Assembly: GCF_025766255.1 (NCBI RefSeq)
Contig: NW_026516698.1
Span: forward strand, 186,001-250,000
Direction of reading: 5' to 3'
Length of the DNA stretch: 64,000 bases
DNA from: Zychaea mexicana
Taxonomy: Eukaryota; Mucoromycota; Mucoromycetes; Mucorales; Lichtheimiaceae
Shown piece by piece: positions 21,684 to 33,284 of this stretch. Every line of letters starts with the position of its first letter. Position 1 is the first letter of the stretch. The notes under the pieces are model-generated. The model was not told where the DNA came from and made no database searches. It saw only the letters and a list, made by a program, of their open reading frames with translations. A program made the position numbers and the translations under genes.

Positions 21684-23293
21684 TTATATGCATATAATCC
21701 CCCAAGCTTATGATTTGATTAAATCATACATGTAGATGTCTATAACGGTCTTACCATACATTGCATATGGACCAGGTGCCTTCTGTAGTAGGTTCGTAAA
21801 AAGAAGGATTACACATTGCATATTTTCGTTCTTTATATTACACATATAGTAAACGGACAAAGCATGCTATTGGTTTTTATATTAATGCTCTAATATATAT
21901 ATCATTATGGGTGTTCACAACCGTCTTTATTATTATATTTGTATAAAAAATCGAGTACAAGATTATGCTTTATAGAACATTAAAGAACGTCATCAAATGT
22001 AAGTCTACATTATGTGATGATTTTAAAAGGAAGGCTGTAGTTGAAAAGAGCTAGTGCAAAGGACAGCGATCCTACTATGGAAAGATGCATGTTGAGTCAA
22101 TTTATAAGTGAAAACAAAAACAGCGCAGAAGGAGATGTTCATAGACGATTTTGAAGATGACATACCTAAAAGATACATTGAAGATTGTTAGTGAAGAATC
22201 CAGAATGCATTATTCACAGGATGAAGGAGTTAAGACCAGCCGCGAAAGGAGAAGTTTGATATATACTAATAGTGTGGAGATAACGAAGCTCGTTATATGT
22301 CATAAGAAAAAAGTACTAACAAAGATATACATACCTATGTGGCCTTGATCCTTACTGTCCATATGAGTCAACCATAATAGTAGCACTCCATTTCATCACG
22401 TTAGGAAACATTAGCAAAGCATGAATAAGTTCGTAGTGTACATACGGCACGGTGAGAGGAATGGTACATTGTAGTTAGTCAGGGTTATGGATAAATGGTA
22501 TATATAGTTATAATAAAAAAAGAGAAACTTACACTCTTCTAGCTAGTATATAACATTTGGTAGCGACGGCAGCTTCAAAAGGCATGAAGTACGAACTTTG
22601 TTGTAGGAAATGGTATAGTGAAGGCGTGCACTAGTATAGAAATATAGGTCGTAGGAAATGTAAGGAAAGGATAAAAGCCAAGAGGATCACCTTCCAACAG
22701 GACCGTAAATAAAAATCGAAGAAGGAGGAGGAAGAGAAAGGGAGTGAATCAAAGAAAAAAACCTTCAAAAAGTACTCATCACATGCATACTCACAAAATC
22801 CGATAGAAACATTTGTAACAGATTATGCAAGTAGCACGTCAATTCCACCGACTGACACTTCATCCATCTTTCTGTACACCAACTTTACCTACCACCTTAC
22901 ACCTGAGGTTATGAAGGCATGACGAAGCTGTATCCACTTGGCGTTCCCTTAGTACTGAATATTAAAGCATTGTAGAAAGTAGTGGCCTGTGCAAAAGCCA
23001 TGACCATAGTGAAAAGTAACAGGCCATGCAGAAAAAAAGGAAGTGTAAGAAATAATGCATGGAAGCAGTCTAAGTATATATGCAGAAAAGAGGATCAACT
23101 GAGACAATTGATTACTCCCTCAACGCATTCTATATTGTACAACTTTATTACCATACTTTTACTTTTATGAACCTCATCTTGATTGCAATCGTCAATTACA
23201 ACAGTATGAAAGATAAACACATTCAATCAGCATCGTAAAACATGTGCTGCCTTGTAATACGCGATGAGAAAGTTTGGTATATATAAAATGCAT
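21684..23293. other. Inner part of left arm without a recognisable gene
   Basis: Short open frames (for example 22151-22348 and 22982-23170) begin at non-conserved starts and show no domain. Both recur in the right arm only because of the inverted repeat. Confidence 0.45.
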
Positions 23294-24059
23294 GCAATAG
23301 TTTATCCATGAATTCAATTGGTAATGAATAAGCGCCTTTGACGTTGGATTGGTGCAAGATGGTGCATCAAGTATATACAGAGAAAATGAGAAAGAAGCAG
23401 TAATTCTGAATGGGCATATCTCCACTAACGCTATACCTCAAGCACAACCGATAACCTTTTCCTTCCCTTATTCACTTATCCAGCGTTTTTTTAAGCAGCA
23501 GTAACGGCGGTCTACTCCTTTATAAATCTTGAGCACATGCTTTTTTAAGAAAACAGTTACCTTCATTTCGTTTTTCAATAAATCCGTAGATTGTGCCGTT
23601 TTGTTTTCTTTGTTTTTTGTTCATCGTGAAGAGAGTAAGAGCCATTTACAAGTGTGCGTCGCAGCTGTTAAATTGCCATGGCGACTGGTAATGAGAAAGA
23701 AAAAGGATCCCTGCTGCTGCTAACAAACCCCACACTTTCCACCTACCTCAGCCACCAGCCTCCAATTTGTTTCAAACTCAACCCGGGTAAAATGAAATGA
23801 GGGGAAACGCTCAGGCCCTGTTCCCACAGCAGCAAAATAGCCTTATGCACAGTGAGTCTCTGATGCACCCTTGCCATTTCCTGTACATTAGCCTACAAGC
23901 TTCTTGTCACGAGTTAACCAGCCATACTACTATATCTTGACATTGGCTTTGTACTGCTTAACTTCTATTATGTCTTGACTTGAATTGAAAATCTTAAGTA
24001 CTCAAATATTCTGCTCTGCTACACTTAATATATTATCTACTTCAACTTTTATCATGTCT

Positions 24060-24525
24060 TAGTTGACTAAAACAATGTCCAGTTTGACTGTTATTATGTT
24101 CAGGTTGTCTATTATTCATGTTTAGATTGATTATTATTATTATCCAGAACTTTTTTTATTCATGTACAGATTGATTTTTATTTTGTCCAGATCGATTTAT
24201 ATTCATGTCCAGGTCAATTTATATTCATGTCCAGATCGTTTTATATTCATGTCCAGGTCGATCTTTATTCATGTCTAGGTCAATTTATATTCATGTCCAG
24301 CTCGATTTTCATTCATGTCTAGATCGATTTTCATTCATGTCCAGGTCAATTTATATTCATGTCCAGCTCGATTTTTTTTCATGTCTAGATCGATTTTCAT
24401 TCATGTCCAACTCGATTTTCATTCATGTCCAGCTTGATTTTCATTCATATCCAGCTCAATTATTATTCATGTCTAGATTAACTTTTATTCATATCCACTC
24501 AGATTAACATTCATGTCCACTCTAC
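24060..24525. repeat. Minisatellite, about 20-bp unit ATTCATGTCCAGATCGATTT
   Basis: More than fifteen degenerate tandem units (variants GTCCAGGTC, GTCTAGATC and GTCCAGCTC followed by ATTTTCATTC or AATTTATATTC). The plus-strand frame over it (MSRSIYIHVQ-type) is only the translated repeat. Confidence 0.85.
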
Positions 24526-24762
24526 CCAAAATTAAATCACTTCTGCCTAAATAAAAGTTCAAACGTCCACTAGGAGATGAAAAATCTTGTATTTGATTTT
24601 ATTAATCTGTTTCATTTCATTATTATAAACAATATCAATTAATCTATTTTCTTATAGAAAATCAAAGTTATCAGTTTTCCATAATTTATGATGTTCTTGT
24701 GTAATAATATTAAATGTATTTGAAAAATTTTCTATATTTTTTAATAAAAATACTACTTTGAT

Positions 24763-25620
24763 TTATAAATTTACATATTTAATATCATCTATCTTTAATG
24801 TTGAGTTATTATTACTAAATCTTTTAAACTTATTAAATAATTCTTGAAATTGATTTTCTATTTTACTTCTAAAACTTCTAAAGACTTTATTATAATATAT
24901 TTCTTGTTCATTTAATTTTTCATTTACTTCTTTTCTAATTAGATAGAAAAAGTTATTATCATCTAAATCATATCCTTTATTATTGCATAAATCTTCAAAT
25001 TGTTTTATAAATAAGGTGTAACCTCCATCAATAGCTACACAATCTTGCTTTAAAGTTTTATTATATAATTTCATATTTAGAAACATCATACCATCATTAA
25101 CTCTTCCACATAAATCACTATAAGATACATATATTACCATATCATTTATATCTGAAACAACTTGTATTCTAATACCAGAACTTTATAATTTATATAACCA
25201 CCGTTTTTGTATTGATATATTTGGTTTATCGTAAGAAATAGAGCTATCATGTCTATCTAATAATAGTGTAATATTTTTAAAATTTTTAAGGTTTTTATTT
25301 AATGCTGATAAAATTCTTATTTTCATATTTGAGAACATATTTAGTAGATAATAAATAACTTTTTTATTTAACGAATCATAATTTGTAATCCAAAATTTCT
25401 TATAAAATGCATAAAAGCTAGTATATGGAATATATTTTTTTATATCTTTACTAGTATATCTAGATGTTAAATGAAATAATAACATTAAACCTTTTTCGAT
25501 TTCTATATATAGTGATGAGTATTCAATATTTGAATATAAATTATTTAAGAAAAAAAATACACTTGTACTATATAACCTAATTTTTGTAATAAATTTTCTT
25601 TTACTTCATCTATAAATTTT
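24763..25620 (-). pseudogene. PIF/Harbinger-like (DDE superfamily) transposase relic
   Basis: Minus strand, AT-rich. One frame reads from about 25560 (LYSNIEYSSLYIEIEKGLML) to the stop near 24763, broken by a TAA at about 25180. Upstream, a segment ending near 25563 (NLLQKLGYIVQVYF) is in another frame. Seen: LLLDRHDSSISYDKPNIS, VVSDINDMVIYV, CVAIDGGYTLF and FRSKIENQFQELFNKF. The order Asp, D-x-GY, then R-x-IE-x-x-F matches DDE_Tnp_4/Harbinger-type cores. One stop, one frameshift and a missing N-terminus mean it is dead. Its base composition is far more AT-rich than the host genes. Confidence 0.6.
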
Positions 25621-25659
25621 ATATTTTTTATTTCAGTTCTATCACCGCACGAAAAGTTT

Positions 25660-25692
25660 AATATCAAGGGCTTTTAAAAGACCTTGATATTT
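25660..25692. repeat. Inverted pair AATATCAAGG / CCTTGATATT
   Basis: A 10-bp perfect inverted repeat with a 13-nt loop, just upstream of the minus-strand transposase relic. It is the same motif as the arrays in both arms. Confidence 0.7.
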
Positions 25693-25699
25693 GTATATA

Positions 25700-26162
25700 A
25701 AGAGGCAAGGTGGGCCTCCACAGAAGTTGGGGGTTTTTAGAGATTGGATGCGGTAGTTATGCATGAAGTATTCTGTTTATGTATGTAAATTTACTATATT
25801 GGTACAAAAAGTTCCCAGTATATGCAATAGCTGCAAGAACAGAACTTCATATTGGTTACGCAACTACTACATCGGATGAAGCACTCCGAGTGTATGCTTT
25901 GGCTACAAAGAGAAGTCTTTTATGAGTTTTCTTTCACATACACCAGTATGCACCATTCGATGTATCTAAAAAATGACAGGTCTCGCACTACCACTGTTCT
26001 GCATCATCTTCATAATCCCCCTACAAACCCTTGCATCAAAAGATCATATGTACTTTATATAGTGCTGTCTTACAAACATATACAGAGTAGCCAAAAATAC
26101 CGCTCTTGTATACATAATTGATATCATGCTGAAACCAATTGGATCTAAAAAAGGATGTTATG
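25700..26162. other. Right part of the spacer without a recognisable gene
   Basis: No recognisable protein. The frame at 25852-26121 has no domain. Confidence 0.4.
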
Positions 26163-27771
26163 ATGCATTTTATATATACAAACATTCTCATCGCGTATTA
26201 CAAGGCAGCACATGTTTTACGATGCTGATTGAATGTGTTTATCTTTCATACTGTTGTAATTGACGATTGCAATCAAGATGAGGTTCATAAAAGTAAAAGT
26301 ATGGTAATAAAGTTGTACAATATAGAATGCGTTGAGGGAGTAATCAATTGTCTCAGTTGATCCTCTTTTCTGCATATATACTTAGACTGCTTCCATGCAT
26401 TATTTCTTACACTTCCTTTTTTTCTGCATGGCCTGTTACTTTTCACTATGGTCATGGCTTTTGCACAGGCCACTACTTTCTACAATGCTTTAATATTCAG
26501 TACTAAGGGAACGCCAAGTGGATACAGCTTCGTCATGCCTTCATAACCTCAGGTGTAAGGTGGTAGGTAAAGTTGGTGTACAGAAAGATGGATGAAGTGT
26601 CAGTCGGTGGAATTGACGTGCTACTTGCATAATCTGTTACAAATGTTTCTATCGGATTTTGTGAGTATGCATGTGATGAGTACTTTTTGAAGGTTTTTTT
26701 CTTTGATTCACTCCCTTTCTCTTCCTCCTCCTTCTTCGATTTTTATTTACGGTCCTGTTGGAAGGTGATCCTCTTGGCTTTTATCCTTTCCTTACATTTC
26801 CTACGACCTATATTTCTATACTAGTGCACGCCTTCACTATACCATTTCCTACAACAAAGTTCGTACTTCATGCCTTTTGAAGCTGCCGTCGCTACCAAAT
26901 GTTATATACTAGCTAGAAGAGTGTAAGTTTCTCTTTTTTTATTATAACTATATATACCATTTATCCATAACCCTGACTAACTACAATGTACCATTCCTCT
27001 CACCGTGCCGTATGTACACTACGAACTTATTCATGCTTTGCTAATGTTTCCTAACGTGATGAAATGGAGTGCTACTATTATGGTTGACTCATATGGACAG
27101 TAAGGATCAAGGCCACATAGGTATGTATATCTTTGTTAGTACTTTTTTCTTATGACATATAACGAGCTTCGTTATCTCCACACTATTAGTATATATCAAA
27201 CTTCTCCTTTCGCGGCTGGTCTTAACTCCTTCATCCTGTGAATAATGCATTCTGGATTCTTCACTAACAATCTTCAATGTATCTTTTAGGTATGTCATCT
27301 TCAAAATCGTCTATGAACATCTCCTTCTGCGCTGTTTTTGTTTTCACTTATAAATTGACTCAACATGCATCTTTCCATAGTAGGATCGCTGTCCTTTGCA
27401 CTAGCTCTTTTCAACTACAGCCTTCCTTTTAAAATCATCACATAATGTAGACTTACATTTGATGACGTTCTTTAATGTTCTATAAAGCATAATCTTGTAC
27501 TCGATTTTTTATACAAATACAATAATAAAGACGGTTGTGAACACCCATAATGATATATATATTAGAGCATTAATATAAAAACCAATAGCATGCTTTGTCC
27601 GTTTACTATATGTGTAATATAAAGAACGAAAATATGCAATGTGTAATCCTTCTTTTTACGAACCTACTACAGAAGGCACCTGGTCCATATGCAATGTATG
27701 GTAAGACCGTTATAGACATCTACATGTATGATTTAATCAAATCATAAGCTTGGGGGATTATATGCATATAA

Positions 27772-27904
27772 AAATATCAAGGTGTAAAAAAACCTTGATA
27801 TTTACTCGAAAAGCTGAATATCAAGGTGTTTGAAAACATCTTGATATTTTATAATAAAGCTGTATATCAAGATAATATCAAGCTTTTTTCTACCCCTTGA
27901 TATT
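27772..27904. repeat. Array of alternating CTTGATATT motifs (right arm)
   Basis: Mirror copy of the array at 21551-21683, with the same seven motif copies in reverse orientation. Confidence 0.75.
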
Positions 27905-27950
27905 CCCCTGCAAGCCCAGTGATATGCTTATATTTAAAATTTATAATTTT

Positions 27951-28085
27951 CTAGTTTTCATTTAAAAAAGACCATTGATTTAAAACTAATTTATTAATCT
28001 CATCTTTTAATTCATTTTTTAAGTTTATTATATTTTCATCATTTTTATTAGTATATTCATTCATAGTTTCAATGTCCGATTCCAT
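27951..28085 (-). CDS. Small ORF of 44 aa in the right arm (function unknown)
   Basis: Mirror copy of 21370-21504, ATG at 28085. The same caution applies. Confidence 0.3.
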   Translation of the reverse strand: MESDIETMNEYTNKNDENIINLKNELKDEINKLVLNQWSFLNEN

Positions 28086-28561
28086 AATTAAATCCTATAT
28101 TGGGTAATAATTTTAAACTATATGTAAAATTCAATTTTGGAATTAAAAATATGTAACTTAGCAACAAATAAAAAAAAATAAAGAAGGATTCATTTTATAA
28201 TTTGCTAGCAAATTATATACATTTAGAAATCTTTATTTTTTCACTTAAAATTGACAATTCCTTGTTGTTATGTTGGAAAAAATACTAATTTATTACCGTG
28301 TATTATATTTGTTTAAAAGTCCCAGAAATAGAAAAAAAAAGTTACCATGATAGCATAATATATTTTAAATAATATTTCTTCTATAATAAAATAAAAAATA
28401 AAATGTTTATAATTATATTTATTCAATAATATTATACTATAAAAAAATAAAACTATTGTATTCTTTATTAACTATAGTAATTGTTTGTTCTTCACGACTA
28501 AAACAGTGACCAAATGAGCGACAGCGATATAATCAACAAGACCAAGACCATCATCAACAAG

Positions 28562-29530
28562 TCACAGAAGGTACAGGTATCCAGAATTTCCCACAAAGTC
28601 CATCACAACAGTGAATTTCACTCCAAACTTGGTGTTGAGGCTGAATAGGTTAGATGTGTTCAAGCGTAGATTTTTCGATTGCTGGTGAAGTTTGATCGAT
28701 TTGCTAATCATAGCCCTTTTCCATTCGTTGCTAGAAATATCCACCTTGACATTAGATGAGCATTTCAAGATCATATCAATCTTTCGACCATAAGCTTGGG
28801 ACATATCACTGGTATGGAATATTGCCGTGTTCATTGCGATAGCCACCTTCGATGACTGCAAACTTGTTTCACCGTCAGCAAGGATCACGCCAGAGTCCAC
28901 CAGCAAGGTATCTAGAATCGAAGCTAACCGCCGGTAGAATGTTGCTTCACTTTCATCACGTTTCTCCGACCAAAGACATAGGTTGTTCACCATTTGTTCG
29001 ATAATGGCCAGGTTGGTATATTGCTGGGTATTTCGTTTGTGACCACTGATCAGTACTGCCCTGGTTACCATAATATATTCGAGAATACCATCAACATCTG
29101 AGTGAAAGTCAAGAATTCGTTCGATATACCCCAAAGTATCAGGGTCCAGTTGAGAAGTCTTGGGGATGTAATCAAGTCTGGTTTCCAAATGGTTGGGCAA
29201 GGACGATAGGATGACCTTCGACATATCGGAATGAATGAGGTTGACGATCCCCGAAAGGTGTAATCTATTAAATAAAAGGCATGAGATAAGAAATATGACA
29301 TATATAGAGTACTTACTTGATGGCTTCTTCTTATTAGATGACAAATGATCCGATAGAAGCTTGCTGGCAACAAATTGTTGTAAAGCCCCTTTGATCGATT
29401 TACCATCATAGTTCAAGTTTTGTAAAAAAAAGATTTCTTTCTCTGTCAATGATTGACCATCAATCATCTGGTACATAGAAATAATAATAATAATAATAAT
29501 AAGAATGAGCATATCATAACCACCGAGCAT
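28562..29530 (-). CDS. Uncharacterised cargo ORF with a PD-(D/E)xK nuclease-like pattern (right copy)
   Basis: Mirror copy of 19912-20880, 322 codons, ATG at 29530. The proposed catalytic residues (E221, D252, E269, K271) are all intact. It differs from the left copy by H5Y, T218A and C291R. Arg at 291 lies in the QQSKNLRLN stretch, just past the proposed motif-IV Gln. Both copies remain open, which is unusual for transposon debris and suggests recent duplication or selection. Confidence 0.5.
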   Translation of the reverse strand: MLGGYDMLILIIIIIIISMYQMIDGQSLTEKEIFFLQNLNYDGKSIKGALQQFVASKLLSDHLSSNKKKPSSKYSIYVIFLISCLLFNRLHLSGIVNLIHSDMSKVILSSLPNHLETRLDYIPKTSQLDPDTLGYIERILDFHSDVDGILEYIMVTRAVLISGHKRNTQQYTNLAIIEQMVNNLCLWSEKRDESEATFYRRLASILDTLLVDSGVILADGETSLQSSKVAIAMNTAIFHTSDMSQAYGRKIDMILKCSSNVKVDISSNEWKRAMISKSIKLHQQSKNLRLNTSNLFSLNTKFGVKFTVVMDFVGNSGYLYLL

Positions 29531-29841
29531 CGTTAATAAATAAAAATCTTTAAAGTTAATTTCTTAAAAAGATATATCATTTCGAAATTAAAATTAATTA
29601 ATTAATTTTTAATTTCTTTGAAAAAAATAATTATTTTTTCTTGATAATAGTTTTTGCTAAGACAAAAAATTAAAAAAAAAATTATGGAAAAACAAATATC
29701 TGTGAATTCTGCAATACCCAAAATTAAAATTTTGGTTGAGAATTCAGAACCTTTTTCTTCTTTGAGAAAGAACTATAAAAAGAAGCACTTCATAAGTTGA
29801 GAACTTACGAATTTTTTTGAGGTTCAACAATACTCACCTCT

Positions 29842-30539
29842 TTACTTTTTTTTTACCTTTTTGTACGTCAGTCTGTGCAGTTGGAAGTCTCGATGATCAG
29901 CACTAAAGATGTCATCAGCACCAGGGAAAAGAAAGCCGTCGTTATCATCGATGGTATCTTCAGCATGTTGACCAGTATCATCAACAAGTGGATTGGTCGT
30001 ATCATCCATAGGTGAGCTGCTGGTGGCATCGTTAATAGATGCGTTGGAAGACTCGTCAGCAGGTGCATTGGTCAAGGTCAAGATGTGGCGTGATGATGTG
30101 GCAGAATCTGCTAAAGATTTCAAGCCTTCTGTTTGGTATCATAAGCGTGTTTGTGCCTAATAAACAGTAGCAGAAGACGTTAATAATCTGAAGGAAGCAT
30201 TCTTTATTACAAAAAGATATACCAAGGTGGTGATAGCATTCTTGACTTCTACCCATTTTTGTTCATTGTACGCGATCTTCCTACGATAAAAAAGCAGTAG
30301 TATCTTTGTGATATAACAATCGTCCATTGTACTTACTTTTGGAGGAGGTGAGGGTCCTTGTTTTGCCTGTTCAACTCTAGTGCAAATTCTCGTCGCCACT
30401 ACGCAAACAGTAGATCCGGGGACTTGCCTTGGAATCCATAGGAGACAGCCATAATGTTTTCTAGACTGCTGTTCACAAATTCATTGAAATCTGGATTCTT
30501 CTTGTTTCTGACATAATCAATGAGAAATGAGAGATTCAT
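29842..30539 (-). CDS. Probable 5' exons of the cargo gene (right copy, splicing uncertain)
   Basis: Mirror of 18906-19603 with the same donor and acceptor strings. One residue change is visible (EIFGRFC on the left, EIFSRFC here, in a non-coding frame). As on the left, the full exon chain could not be closed in phase. Confidence 0.35.
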
Positions 30540-31195
30540 TTTGGTGACAAGTGCAAACAAAAACGTGAGAAGCACAATGATCCCAATGAACAACAAATGT
30601 ACTGAGCTTGAATTTGTAGCAGTCACTCAGAAATCAGCTGATGCTGAAAAAAAAACACAAGTTGGTCATGATTCTTTTTTCTTCTGAACTCTGACGCTTT
30701 TCCTCATGACAAAGGAATCCACTGGTCTCCGGCCCAGATGGTAGTGGACCCAGTCTGCGTCCTAAGTGAAGTGTACTTGGAACCATTTCTCCGGCGATGG
30801 AACCTGACACAGTTAGCGCATGTCAAGATGGGAAACTTTCATCTCCAATACAGTAGATTCTCTAAAGATTCTCCTTCACTGACCATCCTCAATCACGTGT
30901 GTAGATTTGGACAATGTCACTTCTTCACCAATGATGTTATCTCTTGGTTGAATATCGTTCTCTCTCTCTCCCTTCTTTCCATTCCTTCTTGTTGGTCAAC
31001 TCACTTAAATTTTTTGGCCAATCAAATATGAAGAAAACGGCCAAATTATCTAATCCAAGCAGAAAACAATAAACCAAGCAAACATTATAAAAAACCTGTA
31101 TTTCATTTTTCGCTAACCTGTCCCAAGTTGTGTGACCGATCCCAAAATTGTTGCAAGAACTGTTAGCACAATATCATTTTTTTGTATTTATAAAA

Positions 31196-31621
31196 CTACA
31201 AAAGGAGTTCGTTGAGGCAATCGTCGATGCGACCTGCATAATGGCTGATGAAACCAGCAAGGTCCTTCTTTGTAACCTGGAGGCATGCTTCGGTAATCCT
31301 TTGCGTTGAAGTTTCATTGTCCAAGAGCTTGCCTCTTTTGACCAGGTTTTTCACAAATGCCCAAAACTGTTCAATTGGATTTAGTTTAGGGGAGTAAGGA
31401 GGTAGATAGACGCAGTTATAGCCTTTTTCCTTGATGAGCGCTTCAATTTTTTCATTGCCATGGATGGGAGCATTGTCCATCACCAAGTAAACCCCTTTCA
31501 TTGATTTGAATTTGTCCAATTCATTCATCAAGCTCAGCAAAAATGCTACATAATGATTGGCTGTCGTACCTAATCCAACCCTTGTTGGTTCCGACTCGTC
31601 CCCGAATGTGGTACGAACTAC
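31196..31621 (-). pseudogene. C-terminal fragment of a second Tc1/IS630-type transposase (right copy)
   Basis: Mirror copy of 17824-18249 with the same second Asp and Glu motifs; no N-terminal half here either. Confidence 0.75.
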
Positions 31622-31645
31622 CTAAACTGCGCTTTATTCTCATTA

Positions 31646-33282
31646 CAGTCGACGAAAAAAGGTTGACCTAAAAAAAATAATTGGATGAAAATGGATCACC
31701 GATTTTGAAAATGGGTCAGCCAATGAAAAATGGGTCACCAATAAAGAAGTGTAATGTATGCTATTTATTTTGTTTCTTATAATCCTTTTTCACAATTCAA
31801 ACATCTCTGCCAGAAGGCCAAAGAATGCTTTATCCAATTTTCGCAATCTTCTCTGCTGATGTGAAGTGATGCGCTGCGATTACGGTCAGAGATTTTTTCA
31901 TTCTGCCTGACAGAAGAAGGATCGTTATTTACAACAGTCTTCAGCTTGGACCAAAACTCTTCGATTGGATTTAAAAAAGGAGAATAAGGTGGCAAAAAGA
32001 GAAGTTTATAACCACGTTACCCAACCCAATCTTCAATAAGTGCAGCCTTGTGAATGGATGCATTGTCAAGAACTAGATATTTGTAGCTCATGTTAGCCGC
32101 ATCCAGTGTCGTGAGGACCTGCTCTATGTATTCAAGGAAGTCACTGCTGGTAGTACCTTTCCTCTTGGGGGCCTGAGATTTCTCACCAGTTTGAGCTCGT
32201 TTTCCACTCCTAGCACTAAGTACAACTTCTTTTCTGGATAATGTGATTAAACCACTTTTACAAATAGCACCCAAGATGCTGACATTTGCTCCCTTCATTT
32301 GAACATTAATTTTGCAATGTGTTCCAGCCTCAGACCATCCATATGAGCGATGCATACTCCTGTTAAAGCCAGCTTCATCCAAGAATACACATTCATTCAT
32401 AAAGTCTATGTTCTGGCTAACCCAGTATGCTACCGCATCTCGTCTTTTGGCAACAGTTCCGTCCTTGTTCCTGCCATAATATCTAGGAATGATACGCTTG
32501 TAGGTTAGGCGACACTTCTTCTTCATGTAATTCTCCGCTGATCTGGGGGTGATCTGTATATCTCTAAATTCTTTTGACAGGTGGTCTGTAACAGTTTCAA
32601 CTGTCAATGTTGGCTCATTAGCCAGCAGCTCAAAGATAAATACAGTATGTTCGTCTTTGAGTATTGTGGGTCGCCCCTTTCCTTCTTTGATTGCGATAGA
32701 ATCAGGGAACCCTTTTTCAGCTATTTCGCTTGTCATTTGATTCCACTGCTTGACTTTACGAATAGCTGTTGACTTGGAGAGCCCTACCTTTCTACCCGCT
32801 TCACTGATAGACATATTCTCAGACTCTTGCAACAAATTGATCAAATTGACTACCTTTGCTTCGTTCTTGGTAATGTATGATCCCCTTTCCTTCTTCACAA
32901 CATCAAGGGAGGGCTCCTTGGAGTGAGGTTTGGTCTTCCTCTTAGCTTCTTCTTGTGCTGCATTTACTGCTGCAGTTTCTTCCCAGTCCATATATGATTG
33001 TATCATCACAGGTACTGTCTTACTGTCAAGATTGTATTCTTCGTTCATGTTGAGCAATATGAAAGAATTGAAGAAGAGAAAAATAAGAGAGAATTCGGCC
33101 AATCCTCATTACATTTCTGTATTGGTGACCCATTTTCGTACTGGGTGACCCATTTTCAAACAATGAACCATTTTCGTCTCAGTGACCTATTTTCAAATTA
33201 TGACCCATTTGCATTGGTTGACCCATTTTCATTTCAAACTGGCCAATTATTTTTTTTTAGGCCAACCTTTTTTCGTCGACTG
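31646..33282 (-). mobile_element. Tc1/mariner-type element, right copy
   Basis: 1637 bp, flanked by TA at 31644-31645 and 33283-33284. Its outer terminal repeat keeps the GCCTAAAAAAAAATAATTGG extension that the left copy has lost. Four single-base differences from the left copy cluster in the outermost 100 bp. Confidence 0.88.
31777..33048 (-). pseudogene. Tc1-type DD34E transposase with one in-frame stop (right copy)
   Basis: Mirror of 16397-17668, ATG at 33048, with the same TAA (complement of 32017-32019) between the second Asp and the Glu. One visible residue difference: SAENYMKKK here, SAENHMKKK on the left. The shared stop means the disabling change came before the arms were duplicated. 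Confidence 0.82.
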
Positions 33283-33284
33283 TA

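Larger units (their letters stand above)
16196..23293 (+). repeat. Palindrome left arm
   Basis: Order outward to inward: full-length Tc1 element, Tc1-type transposase fragment, multi-exon cargo region with a nuclease-like ORF, small ORF, CTTGATATT array, AT-rich tail. Paired coordinates sum to 49445 near the outside and 49455 further in, because of small indels, including a 13-bp block present here near 21190 and absent from the right arm. Confidence 0.92.
23294..26162. other. Unique spacer (loop) of the palindrome
   Basis: 2.87 kb not repeated in either arm. It holds a minisatellite (24060-24525), an AT-rich Harbinger-like transposase relic on the minus strand and one inverted CTTGATATT pair. 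The left third (23294-24050) shows no recognisable gene. Confidence 0.7.
16196..33282. mobile_element. 17.1-kb inverted-repeat composite unit with Tc1-type ends
   Basis: The two arms (16196-23293 and 26163-33282) are near-identical reverse complements around a 2.9-kb unique spacer. Homology stops exactly at the outer tip of a Tc1-type element on each side: CAGTCGACGAAAAAAGGTTG at 16196, and its complement ending at 33282. TA precedes the left tip (16194-16195) and follows the right tip (33283-33284), as expected for a Tc1/mariner target duplication. The simplest reading is one composite unit bounded by two inverted Tc1 elements that inserted as a whole. The alternative is an inverted duplication whose edges coincide with Tc1 ends. 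An assembly artefact is possible but less likely, because the arms differ at scattered sites. Confidence 0.8.
26163..33282 (-). repeat. Palindrome right arm
   Basis: Reverse complement of 16196-23293. Differences seen: the 13-bp block near left 21190 is missing; there are a few single-base changes in the cargo ORF and transposase; and there is a cluster of differences in the outermost 100 bp. Confidence 0.92.

Noticed and set aside
16196..33282. Reading the palindrome as a pure assembly error
   Set aside because: The arms differ at scattered single bases, a 13-bp indel and the outer tips, and the spacer is unique; an artefactual mirror would be identical. It remains possible and should be checked with long reads.
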